Shown: positions 43,990 through 55,311 of the stretch, in pieces
Position numbering within the stretch: position 1 is the first letter of the stretch
How the letters are laid out: each line of letters begins with the position of its first letter
Assembly (NCBI GenBank): GCA_029204225.1
Contig: MU831912.1
Span: forward strand, 33,113 to 97,112
Source of the DNA: Diphasiastrum complanatum
Taxonomy: Eukaryota > Streptophyta > Lycopodiopsida > Lycopodiales > Lycopodiaceae
DNA length: 64,000 nt
Direction: 5' to 3'
The notes under the pieces: generated by a model
The model's input: only the letters and a program-made list of their open reading frames with translations
Told to the model about the DNA's origin: nothing
Database searches by the model: none
Program-made: the position numbers and the translations under genes

Positions 43990-45879
43990 ATAGGTTGTGA
44001 CGGACAATGCGTCCAACTGCCGCGGTATGGGGGAGCTTCTTATGGCAGAGTACCCCTCCATTGTGTGGACTCCATTGCCGCACACTCACTGGACCTCCTC
44101 CTGCATTCCATCGGGCGCCGGCCTTGGGTTAGTGAGATTCTCACGAGGGCACTTGCGGTTGTGGACTTCGTCACACGCAAGCGCCGCACCACCGCCCTTT
44201 TCTGCACATTCAGCAGGTAAGATGCTACTTATTTTTTGGCTCGTTTACAGTTATGTTGCACACACCAATAATTCCAGGGTTCAGGGTTTAGGGATGCGTT
44301 GGGGTTTTCGTGTGTGCCTCTTATTCCGTTTTTCAATCCAGGCTCGACTTGAAGAAGCCCGCTCGCACCCGCTTCGCCTACCAGTTCATCATGCTCGAGC
44401 GGCTACACCGGCTCAAGGGTGATTTGCGGCGCATGGCTACTTCAGCGAAGTTCACGACCATGGACTTGTCTCAGACCCCGGAGGGCTTGGCCTTCCACGA
44501 GATCCTCTTCATGGAGCCCTTCTGGGTTGATATGCAGCAGCTCATGGACGTCATGCGCCCCATCTACTCTGTTCTGAGGCTCGTTGATCGCGAGGGGTGC
44601 ACGATGGGCCTCATATACGAGTTCATGGATCGCATAGGCGAGTCTCTCCAGCGTTCTGAGCTAGACCCTGCCAGGTATAACTTTTTCCGTCTCACGAACT
44701 TTCCTTCCATTCGCACTCTATTTCGTACTGGTGCCGCAGCACGCAATTATGTAATTGTCTCCACATGGTATGTTCCACAGGTTGGAGCCTATTAGGCGGT
44801 TGTGGCGGCGGCGATGGGATAAGTTTCACCGGCCCATTCACAGTGTAGCCCACATACTGCATCCGCTGTTTCAGAGTGAGCGGCAGTGCGACGATGGAGA
44901 GCTGCGTGTGGACTGGTTCTCATACATCCGCCTCCTCAGCAGCGACACTGGTTTCCGCAGCAGGCTCGAGCAGCAGAGGCTGAGTTACAGGTAAACTCTT
45001 GCTCTACCCCCGCTCGCTACCTCAACTTCCTTTCGCTCGCTCAATTCAACTTCCCTTCGCTCGCTCAATTGCACTCATGCACGTCATTGCTCATTTTCAG
45101 GCACTGCCTGAGGCTGTTCGGCGAGGACCTTGCTACTATCCGAGAGAACAGGCTTATGCATGTATCATGGTGGGATAGCTACGGCGCTGGACAAACAGAG
45201 CTGAGGACGCTCGCGTTCTGAGTCCTGTCACAGGTATGTTATCTAATCTCATTCATCTAAACGGTTTCCGCATTGTCTCTATAAGGCTGCAACTCACCCG
45301 ATTGGCTGCCAATTAATGCAAGATTGTTCTGCTTGCATGTGCGAGCGGAACTGGTTAGCGTTCAGCCTTGTTCACACAAACAGGCGGAACCGCCTCACGA
45401 CCGAGCGATGCAATGACTTGGTGTACTGCAACACCAACACCAGGGTGGTTCGACGCATCACGGACAACATGAGAGCAGGAGGCGTACCCGCCCTACTGTT
45501 GCAGGTATATTTCTATGCTCTACTTTGAGATGATGGTTGGACAAAGTTTGCGAGGGAGATAGAGGCTGCCTCCCAGAGACACATCGCTCAGAGACGACTC
45601 AGAGTATCACAGGCAGGCGATTCTTCCCAGAGACCCCCTCGTGGTAGAGGGAGACCCCCAGGCAGGAGTGTACCACAAAGGGTTCCTTCCGGCAGACCCA
45701 GAGGCAGGCCAGCCAAGAGGGGACGCACCGATGATTTTTCTAGTCGTCTCTTGGCAGGCGTTGGCCCAGACTTGGAAGAGTCCCAGATGCCTCCAGACTC
45801 CCAACCAGACTTTGTATCTGACACCCCTGTAGATGCATCTGGCACGCAGAGGGATAATTTTTTTAGCACAAACTTGTAG
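43990..45879 (+). pseudogene. hAT superfamily transposase, multi-exon, lightly damaged
   Basis: Exons read: 43990-44216 (TDNASNCRGMGELLMAEYPS, then shifted to AAHSLDLLLHSIGRRPWVSE); 44342-44674 (KKPARTRFAYQFIMLERLHR, MRPIYSVLRLVDREGC, GLIYEFMDRIGESLQ); 44781-44990 (LWRRRWDKFHRPIHSVAHIL); 45101-45233; 45286-45504 (CSACMCERNWLAFSLVHTNR and RNRLTTERCNDLVYCNTNTR, the C-terminal dimerisation domain); and an ORF 45529-45879. All introns but the last have GT-AG ends. Defects: a frameshift near 44080, a TGA (CGA to TGA) in LAF*VLSQ near 45218, and an unresolved last junction. The C-terminal tail carries AT-hook cores in RPPRGRGRPPGR and GRPRGRPAKRGR. Confidence 0.85.
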
Positions 45880-46032
45880 ATATTGATATACACAGAGCAT
45901 CATGTACATTGGCATCAGATGAGATGTATATATTTTTTTACAGTTTATTCCTGTCATGGCTAATTTATCATGGTTGGTTACAAATGGTTAGCTCTATGAA
46001 TTTTGAATGCTTAGTTAGAAACGGTTTGCTCT
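45880..46032 (+). other. hAT 3' flank
   Basis: After the TAG at 45877-45879 there are about 150 bp ending in GAAACGGTTTGCTCT, where the tail of the LINE at 46033 begins. A matching terminal inverted repeat for the hAT element is not seen; the LINE insertion may have cut it off. Confidence 0.4.
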
Positions 46033-47756
46033 GAGAGAGAGAAAGAAAGAAAGAAAGAAAGCTTTATTAATGTCTTTTCCATGCCAAAAGGCATATAAGA
46101 CTAATGAGGTACATGTCAAGTGTGTAGTAACCATGGGAGCCCATAGAACGTCTCCAAAACTGAAATAAAGAAAACAACTAGTATCAACTAAATAAACAAG
46201 TAATCATCTGCAATCAAGATGTCAAGTCTGTGCTGGTGCTGTAGAAAGATGTAATGCGAGCCACAACATGAGAAAGCGCTGGAGCCCGCTGGTGTCGTCT
46301 ATGAGCATGAGCGTGTGTAGTATGTCTCTGTATATGAGGTATGGCTATCCTGGCAGTATGGGAGGTACATCGTCTCTGATCTCTGTGGGCATGTAAGCGA
46401 CTGTCATCCTCGTCGTCGTAGTAGTCATCATCCTCGGGTACTGAGACACGTGATCTCCGTCTAGTAAAGAATGAAGTGATCAATGACTGAGATGTAATGT
46501 GCTGGGATGTCCCGGGTGTAGATCTCTCCGCAATATGAACATCTCGTGTACCATCAGCGCAACACACCGTGGGTCCTCATAGGCTATGAGAGAACGTAGA
46601 GTGGTAGGTATGTCTCGAAACAAGTAGTGATATCTCCCTCTGATCTCATAATATACCGGGCATCTGAAGATAAAATGCTCCTCAGACTCCACCTCACCGA
46701 GGGAGCACAATTGGCAAATCCGCTCCATTCTGGGAATACCATGGAACCTCCCCGTCTCAATAGCTAGCTGGTGAGAAGGCACCCTGAGCTGTCCCAGTGT
46801 GAATCTGAGGCAATGTGATAGCCCTGAATCCAAGTAGCGTGGCATGACTGGGGTCCCTGATACATCCAGCTCCAAAAAGTAGGTCCGGTAGAAATCTGGC
46901 TTAACTCCTAACTGGCTGCTCCAAGTCCGCTCTAGGTATGCTTGATAGAGAAATCGTCTGATATACTGATGGGTCCCTGAGGGAAGCGCAGTGATGGAGA
47001 TACCAAATGACTCAAGTAGGAGGTGAGATGCCTGAGAGAACCATGATAGTCTATAGCCCTAATCATGAAGGCCCTGTGAGGATGAAATGCAATCTGTATG
47101 TATCGTCTGTCTATCTATGGCAGTGCCTGTATCCTTTGAATATAGGTGATGAGCTGAAGAGCTGCCTCGCCTGTATAGGTGGAACTGCAAACTTGGCCAA
47201 AAGAATCTCATGTGGGACAGAAGTTTTGCTCGAATCAACCGAGCTAGCATGGTGGTCTGTAATTGTGAAAGGCTGGCCCAGTGTGAAAAGGGGAGGCCCG
47301 TGCACCATGCCTCTGCCGCATATAGAGCCGTGGGGGTGACAATGGTATCAAAGAGGCGACACTTACTGCGAGCATCCTGGATGGACTTCCTGAAACAAAA
47401 TCGCTCTAGCTGAACAAGGGAGGCATGCCCCTTCCCCAATCGAGTGGTAGCGGCTTGTCTCATACTAAAAGTAGGACCCGGGAAAAGGATCCCCAGGTAT
47501 GTATAAGAAGGGACCACCTCTAGACCTGTCCATCAAAAGTAAACTCCTGTCGCTCATGAATGCTCGAGAAGTGTTGAAGACCATAACCCTGGTCTTCCCA
47601 ATGTTCACCCCTAGGCCCCATCTGGTGCAAAATGCATGTAAGCAATCCAACTGTCTCTGTAGACCCTCTCTGGTCGGTGAGACCAATACCACGTCATCGG
47701 CATAAAGAAGGATAGCAATCAAGATGTCCCCTAGCCTGCAACCGGTACCACCACAC

Positions 47757-47758
<2 letters not shown>
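46033..47758 (-). mobile_element. LINE copy 2, 5'-truncated, with tail
   Basis: Minus strand. It starts inside RT just before the active site (ILLYADDVVLVSPTREGLQR; YADD at about 47690-47705). It continues GLGVNIGKTRVMVFNTSRAF, YTYLGILFPGPTFSMRQAAT, LYAAEAWCTGLPFSHW, FRFTLGQL-type words and the zf-RVT RICQLCSLGEVESEEHFIFR. The 3' UTR contains a hairpin ATGCC-AAAA-GGCAT (46081-46094, plus strand) and ends in a (CTTT)n(CT)n tail. The 5' end coincides exactly with the tail of LINE copy 3. A few frame changes break the coding region. Confidence 0.9.
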
Positions 47759-47821
<63 letters not shown>

Positions 47822-47839
47822 AAGAAAGAAAGAAAGAAA
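47759..47839 (-). repeat. Tail of LINE copy 3: (CTTT)n(CT)n
   Basis: On the plus strand about 28 GA dinucleotides, GGAGAG, then five AAAG units. On the minus strand this directly follows the 3' UTR of LINE copy 3 and therefore forms its 3' tail. Confidence 0.85.
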
Positions 47840-50137
47840 TTGTATTAATTTTTGTTGGGTGCCCAGGGGCACATAAGACAGAATAAATAAGCACATATCT
47901 TTGTAGGTTCACTGTCCATGTCGGACAACATAAAAATCACTAGTCTAAGTGGAAAAGACAATATAGAACTCTCTCTAGCTAGTTACAGACACATCCAACA
48001 TAGAGCTATAAAAAGCATATAAGAGCAAATATACAAGAGCTTAACCTCCAACTTTGAAGAGGGTACAAGTGCAAGAGCTTAACCCTGCTCTGCTGAGGAA
48101 AATAAAAAGAAAAGTAAAATATCAATCTCGAAAAAACGTCTGATACTCATAGAAGCTGTGATTTGTGGTCAAGGAGCTCTGGTAGCTCTGGAGGCGCGTG
48201 TAGATCTGGCAAGAGGTGGTGGCTGAGCACGCTGGGCCTTTCGCACTCACCAGTATGACTGCCTCATCATCTGATAGGTCATCGCGCTGCGCTTCTGAAA
48301 GAAGCTAGTAATGAGATGCTGGCCAGAATTAGTAATACTCTCCGATGGTAGCAAAGAGGCTCTCAACATAAGCATCTCTCGTAGTAAAAGGCCGACACAT
48401 CTAGGATCCTGATACTCCAAAAAGGTACTGAGGGTAATAGGGGTGTCCTGATATAAACAATGATATCGGCCACGTATCTCATAGTATGTAGGGCATATGA
48501 AGATAAAATGGAACTCATCCTCCACTACACCCAATGTGCATACCTGGCACTACCAACGATGCATAGCCCTTCCGTAACCGGGAAAATGCCGCATATCGCA
48601 TGCTGAAAGTGGGACCAGAAAATACCACGCCTAGGTATGTGTAGGAGTCAACTACCTCAAGTGGATGCTCCTCCCATAGAAGCACCTATCGCATCATGAA
48701 GGATCGGGAGGTGTTAAACACCATAACTTTGGTTTTAGCCTTCTTCACTAATAATCCCCACTGAGTACAAAAAGAGTGAAGCGTATCAAGATGCCGCTGC
48801 AGACCTTCCCTCGTCCTCGAAAGCAAAACCACATCATCAACATATAATAGGATAGCGATAATGAGGTCACCCAATGTGCATCCCTCACCTCCCTCTATCT
48901 GTATAACCTGCTCAAGCTCATCTATATATAAACCAAAGAATGTAGGTGAGAGAGGACATCCCTGCTTAACCCCAATGGTACTCTCTATCTTTGGTGATAC
49001 AACTCCTGATACTCGGATCCGGCCAATAACTCTTCTGTACAATGCCACAACTGCCTGTATGATGTCCTCCTGGAAGCCACGGTCCCGAAGTCTCTGTATC
49101 AGTAAATGTCGAGGCACAGAGTCAAAGGCTTTGCGGAAATCCACAAAGCAGCAATATACACGCTCTCTCTTGGCCTTAGCCTCCTCAATGATGGATCTCA
49201 AGGTGAAAATATGATATGATGTAGTATATCTTGGTCTAAAACCTGCCTGACCTATGGCATGTAGTGCTCTGGTATCCATCTCTGTACTGATCTTTGATTG
49301 AAGAATAGAACCATAAACCTTGGCAAAGAGGTGGCTGATCATGATGGTACGATAGTTGTCGGCTTTCATGGGATCACCGCCTTTATGGATAGGATGAATA
49401 AGATTTGTGGACCAAGGGGAGGGGAAACCAGATGTGATAAGAGGAAAGAGAGGAAGGGTGAGAGGATGTCAGCACCCTGCTTCAAAAGTTCAGCTTCTAG
49501 ATCATCAATATCTTTGGCCTTATGTAGGTTTAGTCGGTCGATAACCTCTTCTACTATGGCCGGGGAGAATATATCAGAAGTACGTGTGTAGGGGTGTTTG
49601 GGAAGTGGAGGAGTGTCAGGTATAGTGTACAACGATGTGGCATAGGTTACCCATGTGCTAAGATCTGTGATCTGGGGTGGAGGTGCTCATGGAAGGAATT
49701 TTTGCCAAAAGATCGCGACGAGGAGCTAAAGAGAAGGTCCATCATCTTCTTCCCCTGGCTGATTTCGTAAGTAATTTTCTTTTTTTCGGGTGGTTCTACG
49801 ATATACACGGGATAAGTCCTTTACCAGATGGGGAAGGTGGCATTGTGCATGAATCAAGTTCAGATGAAGTTGGTTACATTCGTGGTCATACCAGGGATTA
49901 TGTGGTCGACTATGTCGTAAGTGCTTGGGCCGTGGAGATGGAAAAGCAAGGGATGCAGCGGTATGCTAGGTCCGGACAAGAAAAAGAGAGTGGTCCATCA
50001 AAGTATCGGCGTAGGAGAAATGAGTCAGGAGGTCAGATAAGGCTTCCCTGTACATAGGAGTGTTTTGAGGATTATAGCGGTATACGGTGTTTTCGCCAGG
50101 ATTTAATGTACTAGTCCATGGGGTGTGAAGAAGGCCA

Positions 50138-50223
<86 letters not shown>

Positions 50224-50530
50224 GAGTGGTCAGACAAGGTGGTACAGTGAAGAAGTGTAGGGGAGGAGAGACAACAATCCCATGAAATAGTCAACAACAC
50301 TTCTCCGTCTTCTATATGAAAAACAAGTAAAGTCACCTGAATCAGGCCACTGCAGTAAGCCATTATAACTTGCTATTCCATGAGCCTCGCCCAACTGAAG
50401 CATCTGCTCTCCATATGCAGTAACTGGACCCTCCGCATCTGCTGATCGTCGCCGGAGGCCAATATCATCCCAGTCTAAAGCATGTATCCGCTGTGGATCG
50501 TCCTTCGCAGAGACCTCATGTGAACAAGCT
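47840..50530 (-). mobile_element. LINE copy 3: endonuclease, RT and zf-RVT
   Basis: Minus strand. The AP-endonuclease end reads YGEQMLQLGEAHGIASYNGL, QWPDSGDFTCFSY and VVDYFMG, then SDHSYLSLSL (50240-50530). The EN-RT linker follows (NPWYDHECNQLHLNLIHAQC, about 49750-49950). RT 48686-49369 is open for 227 codons with YRTIMISHLFAKVYGSILQS, QAGFRPRYTTSYHIF, FVDFRKAFDSVPRHLLIQRL, GVKQGCPLSPTFFGLYIDEL and LLYVDDVVLL (about 48835-48865). A deletion near 48560 joins FSMRYAAF-type sequence to the zf-RVT (FHFIFICPTYYEIRG, 48247-48534). It is truncated 5' within the endonuclease. Confidence 0.9.
50140..50219. repeat. (GA)40 microsatellite inside the LINE endonuclease
   Basis: 80 bp of GA on the plus strand, CT on the minus strand. 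It follows the endonuclease codons SDHSYLSLSL without a gap, and the EN-RT linker resumes on its other side. It therefore looks like an expansion of the Leu-Ser (CTCTCT) codons rather than a LINE tail. Confidence 0.8.
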
Positions 50531-51620
50531 ATAGCAAGACTTGCAAATAGCTAAAAATTTATTGAAATTTGAAGGTTTTTTGCTTATGATGCCCTTTTTG
50601 GCTGATTTGACCTTCGCACGGCTTCAAAACCGAGCAGGAACCCTCTTAGACCTCTGAGAAAGCCTAATTTGGCATTCTGGAAGAGGGAAAAGGCTAGTTG
50701 ATCAATTATGAGCTCTTTGCTTTTTTTATGAAATTTTTACAAGGATGTTTTTGGCTGTTTTTTGCAAGTTTTTGAAAAATGGCTGGGAACAAATTTTCAC
50801 ACTTCAAACTGGAGCTTCCCTGTGTTAGGGTGGGCCGGCCTGCAAGTCAGCGAGGGTTAATTCAAGAGGCACTAAAAGCTAATGCCTCTGATGGCAATTT
50901 TGGCACTCCATCTTCCAAATCAAAGCTTATTTTTTTTCTCTCTCTCTTTTCGACAATCAGAAAATAGCATAAACATCAAGAGCCAAACAACATGAGAGAG
51001 AAGTAGGAGAAGGAGAAGCAAGGACATCCAATTGCCAAAATGGTAGACTCTCCACTTTCTTTTGATTGAACATGAAAATGAAGTATTATGAACCATATTT
51101 ATAGTGAAATTTAGGTATTTGGCCCTTGTACCTATTGGCCAATTTCTACCTCCCTAAACTTTTAGTATCAAAAATAGGTGGGAAACGCCTTTTACTGGTC
51201 TAACTTGACATTTAGGCCTCTAATTGATTTAATTTCTGAATGGCCTTAGAAGTGCCTTTATTTGTACCTAACAAATGAAATAATGACGTGGTCATTGGGT
51301 TGGACTTACTCATGCAGGGAGCAGCCCTCCACTTATTCTCCTTTCTATTTTGCAATATTTACGTGATGGAGCCAGTAGCGCTCAACAGTTTTACACAAGG
51401 TATTAGTCGGGTAGTGTCATTTTTTCGTATCTGCAAGATATCAATATTGAACAGTTATTAGAAATTGCAGGTTTTGAGTTTCAATCTTCTAATACCCATA
51501 CCTGTATCTACTGGTTTGGAAACTTTTCAGTCCATACTCACCCCCTCACCCAATGTTGATAATAAAGATCAAACTTGAGAAAACTTGCAGGCATGGTCAC
51601 CCTACAGTCACTAGTTGCTG
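50531..51620. other. No gene recognised
   Basis: Intron sequence. A 62-codon plus-strand frame (50779-50967) has unremarkable composition and no motif. Nothing else stands out. Confidence 0.4.
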
Positions 51621-52740
51621 CCAATTTTTTTTTGAGTTTTATTAAGCTAGCAGAGAGAACCAATCAGTTTGTAGAGAGGGTGCCTACAAAGAGAGGGGGT
51701 TCTCCTTTTGAGGGCACATTCTAGCTTTGCAACTCTTGGATAGAGTATAGTTTGTGCTCTTGTGGATTCCTTAGGAGAGCAGGCTTCTCTATAGGAGGGG
51801 GTGATTGTGTTGTCTCTTCGCAGTCTATGGTTGGAAGGTTGTGTTGCAGGCTTCCTTGTTTTTTGTTGATTAATGCACGTTTGATCCTCAAAGTTATTAC
51901 ACTACCCATGACTACCCGTCTCAACATACCTGTTTGGCCCCCAAAGTAGTTCCACCAAGTGTTTGGGCATAGCTTGGTGTCCATCTCCAATGTCCCAATG
52001 ATAAAAGACCCTATCGTTGCTTGAGGAGCGACTTCTTTCTCTTAATGTCATAGAAGTGGCTAGGCCTTGGATCCACTCTCTCCAAGTATTGGTACTGATC
52101 CTGTTGCAACTGAAGGCCTTCCTCTTGGGGGTCAGATATTTAAGCTTGGATAGGCGATGCAACTTGTTCCATCAACACAGCCAAATGTCTCATATCTGTA
52201 CCATGCTATGGTGTTCAAATATAGTTTGAACGACAAACAAGCCATGAACATGAAAAGCCCCATGAATAGTTAACTAATTGTGAGACCCTAAAACCTATGC
52301 CAAATGAACTTAGGGATAACAAATGAGATAAAACTCACCTTTCCTGTGAGAAGATAAGCTATTGAAGGAAGTCCATAATGTGGTCCATAAACTTGTAGAT
52401 GAGGCCCATGGTATTGCTCTGGCTCCTCTCAATCTACCAATCTGAGAACAATCTAGATAGGTTACAATACTTGCACAAGCTCCTCTGCCTGCTGCCAAAA
52501 CTGCATGCTGAATATAATGGACGAGAAGTGTGACCCCCATAACTACCCATTTTGGTCCCAGTGCCCACTCATGAAACTTGGTGTTGACAGCCATCCTTCA
52601 CAACTTCGGACCACAAAGCTGTAGTTGATCCACCAAAGCAAAGCAAGTAGTGGCAAGATTCTCCACCAATCGGCTTTGCATGCGGAACATGGTTGGGTTG
52701 GCACTTCCATGTGACAAACGACAACCATCCTACAACTCAA
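51621..52740 (-). mobile_element. Decayed hAT-like and retroposed debris
   Basis: Minus strand. Near 52380-52440 the frames contain TMGLIYKFMDHIMDFLQ, preceded in another frame by IVLRLVD; this parallels VLRLVDREGC and GLIYEFMDRIGESLQ of the hAT transposase at 44342-44674. The stretch ends at 51625 with nine A residues and an AATAAA just before them, as at the end of a retroposed transcript. The rest (51721-52162 and 52543-52740) cannot be assigned. One decayed hAT copy plus a retroposon end is the simplest reading. Confidence 0.4.
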
Positions 52741-53661
52741 GTAGTCAATCCTTCAACTACTCAGCCATCCTACAAGGTAAACAACATAGTCATCAATCCT
52801 AGATAGTCAATAGTGTTGACTATCGTAAGCTGACTACTTGCACATTCACCCAAATGATGAGCCGGTCAATCATGTGTATAGAATAGAATCATAGATGATA
52901 GGACTATTTGATAGTGCATGCACACACCTTGTAACATGGGGATAATTTTTGACACTTATCAATATGGGCATAGTATTAGGATGTAATATGACTAAAGATT
53001 GAAATCTACTTAGAATGGTGCACTTCAACTAGATGATGTGTCATACATTAACTTACATATACGTCGCACTTGTGCTGCATGAACCTTTGAAAAAACTCTT
53101 GTAAAGATCCTCAAACATTCAAATACTCACAAGTTCTTAGTTGCTATGTGCATGCTAGCAGATGCTTCACATTATTATGATATTTCAATGTTATTTTGTA
53201 TGGTCACAAATTTCTTTGCATTTTATTTGGAAACTAACATTGATAGAATGTTCTATAATAAATGCTTACAATTATTCTGACTGAGGTAAAAATGCTTCGA
53301 GTCCCGGCTAGTTACTTTGGAAAATACCTATGTGTAGAATGAGGTTGATGAGGAATTTTAAATAGAAGATTTATCTCTTAGACATAAGATAAAATGCACC
53401 TTCCCCTTTAAGGGTATCTTGTGTAGGTGCCTTATGATTGTTATTTATAGGGCCCTTGAGCATACGTCTTGTAGTGCAGAGGAAACCTTGCAATATCTTT
53501 TAAAGTTAGAAATGAATCTTGGTTTCTATGAGTTCTCTACAAGTTTTTGGGAAAAACAGCACCCCCCCACCCCCCCCCCTCTTTTTGGTGTTGTCAATTG
53601 TTTTTAAAAATTATGGACAAGCTATATGGAAGTGATGTCTTGTTGAGTAGAAGTTTGTTAG

Positions 53662-53755
53662 GCATGCAATTAGTGGAACAGAATCTTATTGTGTTATTTG
53701 AAGGGTATTCGAATGCATCTAAGAACCACACAAATTCCTGTGCCAAAAAGCATAC
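53662..53755 (+). pseudogene. Dead duplicate of the 53802 IFT140 exon
   Basis: Starts after a TTAG in the same context as the true exon and aligns with it base for base: GTGGAACAGAATCTTATTGT against GTGGGACAAAGCTCTAATTG, and CATCTAAGAACCACACAAAT against CACCTAAAGAACACACATCA. The true exon begins 140 bp further on. The copy has an in-frame TAG after three codons (GCATGCAATTAG) and cannot be used as coding sequence. Confidence 0.8.
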
Positions 53756-53801
53756 TCTAATTTGGCAGTTTACATGGAAGTAATGTTTGAAAGTTTTGTA
53801 G

Positions 53802-53953
53802 GCTTGTGGTCAGTGGGACAAAGCTCTAATTGTTGCATTGAAGAATGATCGAGTGCACCTAAAGAACACACATCATTCCTATGCCAAGTATTTGGAAGCA
53901 ATGGGCCATATAAAGGAAGCTATCAAGCACTACGAGCTTTCCGATACTCACAG
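53802..53953 (+). CDS. IFT140: IFT140 exon: TPR-like repeats
   Basis: 152 bp, phase 0 to phase 2; acceptor TTTTGTAG, donor CACAG|GTAAAA. It encodes ACGQWDKALIVALKNDRVHL, KNTHHSYAKYLEAMGHIKEA and IKHYELSDTHR, matching the family words AxGxWxxALxVAExxDRxHLRSTYxxYAxxLExxGDxxxALxYYEKSDTHR. The final AG joins the first G of the next exon to make the Arg of DTHRFEVPRM. Confidence 0.93.
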
Positions 53954-54166
53954 GTAAAATTTCTTTGGTCACTCTCATACATGTGTCTCTAAGATTGATT
54001 TTAAGTGTGAACAATCGCTTTGACTTTATAAACCCAACACTCTAGATTGATGGAGGCACGTCTCTCAATTTCACAAGTTGCACTACTTAATTTTGAAGGC
54101 TTTTCCTGTATTTATGCGCAACATGTATGAAATCGACATCTTTGACCTTGAATGCTCTCTAGTCAG

Positions 54167-54320
54167 GTTTGAAGTTCCTCGCATGCTATTCTCACTTCAA
54201 CAACTTGATGAGCTTCAAATCTATGTGATTCAAAAGAAGGATCCAGACTTACACAAATGGTGGGCACATTATTGTGAAGCAATTGACTTAGTACCAAAAG
54301 CAATCGACTATTACAAACTT
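54167..54320 (+). CDS. IFT140: IFT140 exon: DTHRFEVPRM region
   Basis: 154 bp, acceptor CTAGTCAG, donor CTT|GTAAGC, leaving phase 0. It encodes FEVPRMLFSLQQLDELQIYV, IQKKDPDLHKWWAHYCEAID and LVPKAIDYYKL. FEVPRML and the xxLWxWWAQYxES...ALxYYxxA pattern are hallmarks of IFT140. The intron before it is 213 bp. Confidence 0.93.
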
Positions 54321-54708
54321 GTAAGCTTTGTTGCATGGTGGTATGAAAGATAGACCCAAGACACGACAATAAGAATGTCCATATTTGCGTAAGATGTTTT
54401 AGATTATTGATTTTTTTGGGTGCAATTGTTTGTTGGCTATAAGTTGCAATTTAACCCCTTCAATTTTTTGAATCTCATAGCTGATACATGAAATGGCTAG
54501 AAGATCTTAGATTTCAAAGTTACGATTTTGGATCACTCTTCCTAAAATTGGAAGCTTTGGAGGTTAAGATTCTATCACTTAACAAATAAGACTATCCTAG
54601 ATTTCTTCTCATGGTAATATTACATCTATTTTTGCATTCTTTTATGATGCAATGTCATGGCATTTGAGGGATGGAGATAATAGTTTTGCAACTGCAAATA
54701 GAATTCAT

Positions 54709-55077
54709 TTAGCAAACTCTGCTCTCCTTTAACCAACCAATACACTCCTGGTTACTGTCCATACCAAAAAGATGAACTCTGGCCTTACGCGCAACAAGGA
54801 TTGAAGTGCATGTACCCACATGAAGGTCCAAGGCAACGCCACCTTCGGGGCAAAAAGCAGAGAGCAAAAACATCATGAAATATTCGCTCTTTTCTACACT
54901 ACCTCTCATAGCCTTGTTATATCTTGTATCTTTGGACCACTCTGAGTGTGGTAGATAGTGCGTCCAGAGATCGTTGTCCACATCCAACAAGCCAATATCA
55001 AAATTTTTTGCACGTTCACGATTGAAAAATGGTATGGACCCTTTTCTCGAAATAAGGTAGACATCCATAAAATTCAT
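54709..55077 (-). pseudogene. DNA methyltransferase-like gene, last exon (SAM-binding motif)
   Basis: 123 codons from the acceptor TTGCATGCAG to TAA at 54711-54709. The end reads SEYFMMFLLSAFCPEGGVAL, DLHVGTCTSILVARKARVHL and FGMDSNQECIGWLKE. This follows the C-terminal pattern of bacterial-type DNA N4/N6 methylases: P-x-E-L-M-x-x-L...PGDxVLDPFxGSGTTxxAAxxxGRxxxGIExxxE. The motif DPFxGSGTT has become DLHVGTCTS, losing the Phe and one Gly, so SAM binding is doubtful. It is transcribed against IFT140 inside its intron. I infer a decayed or divergent methylase. Confidence 0.6.
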
Positions 55078-55191
55078 CTGCATGCAATGACAACACCATA
55101 TCAAATCAACCAATAGCCAAACTGCAACATAATCTCAACATAGTTACTTTATAACAAGAAAACATTCTGAATTGCATAACATGCAAGTCAT

Positions 55192-55311
55192 GACATATAC
55201 AACCATGAATACAATTTGATATATACTCAAAACAGAAAACACAACTTACAAGATACATACAACCATGAATACAATTTGAAACTATACTCAAAACATAAAA
55301 CACAACTTACA
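55192..55311. repeat. 60-bp tandem duplication spanning a splice donor
   Basis: Two units (55192-55250 and 55252-55311) share AACCATGAATACAATTTGA and CACAACTTACA. On the minus strand each carries TGTAAGTTGTG, so the methylase gene's donor at 55310 has a second copy at 55249 inside the intron. Confidence 0.85.

Larger units (their letters stand above)
40034..53801 (+). other. IFT140 intron, 13.8 kb
   Basis: Bounded by GTATTT at 40034 and TTTTGTAG at 53801. It contains duplicated intronic blocks (40051-40830), a hAT transposase gene, two LINE copies, hAT debris and a dead copy of the following exon. In 41230-43050 minus-strand frames (41480-41817, 42135-42510, 42709-43118) are open but unrecognised. 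50531-51620 and 52750-53640 hold nothing I can name. Confidence 0.85.

Noticed and set aside
48861-49214. Plus-strand ORF opposite LINE RT
   Set aside because: It is the antisense of a clearly coding RT frame with all family motifs.
50103-50363. Minus-strand ORF with a long Leu-Ser repeat as a gene
   Set aside because: The repeat is the CT microsatellite; its flanks are LINE endonuclease and linker in other frames.
54361-54708. Further IFT140 exon after 54320
   Set aside because: No frame gives the expected next segment, which is found intact at 60000 with matching phase.
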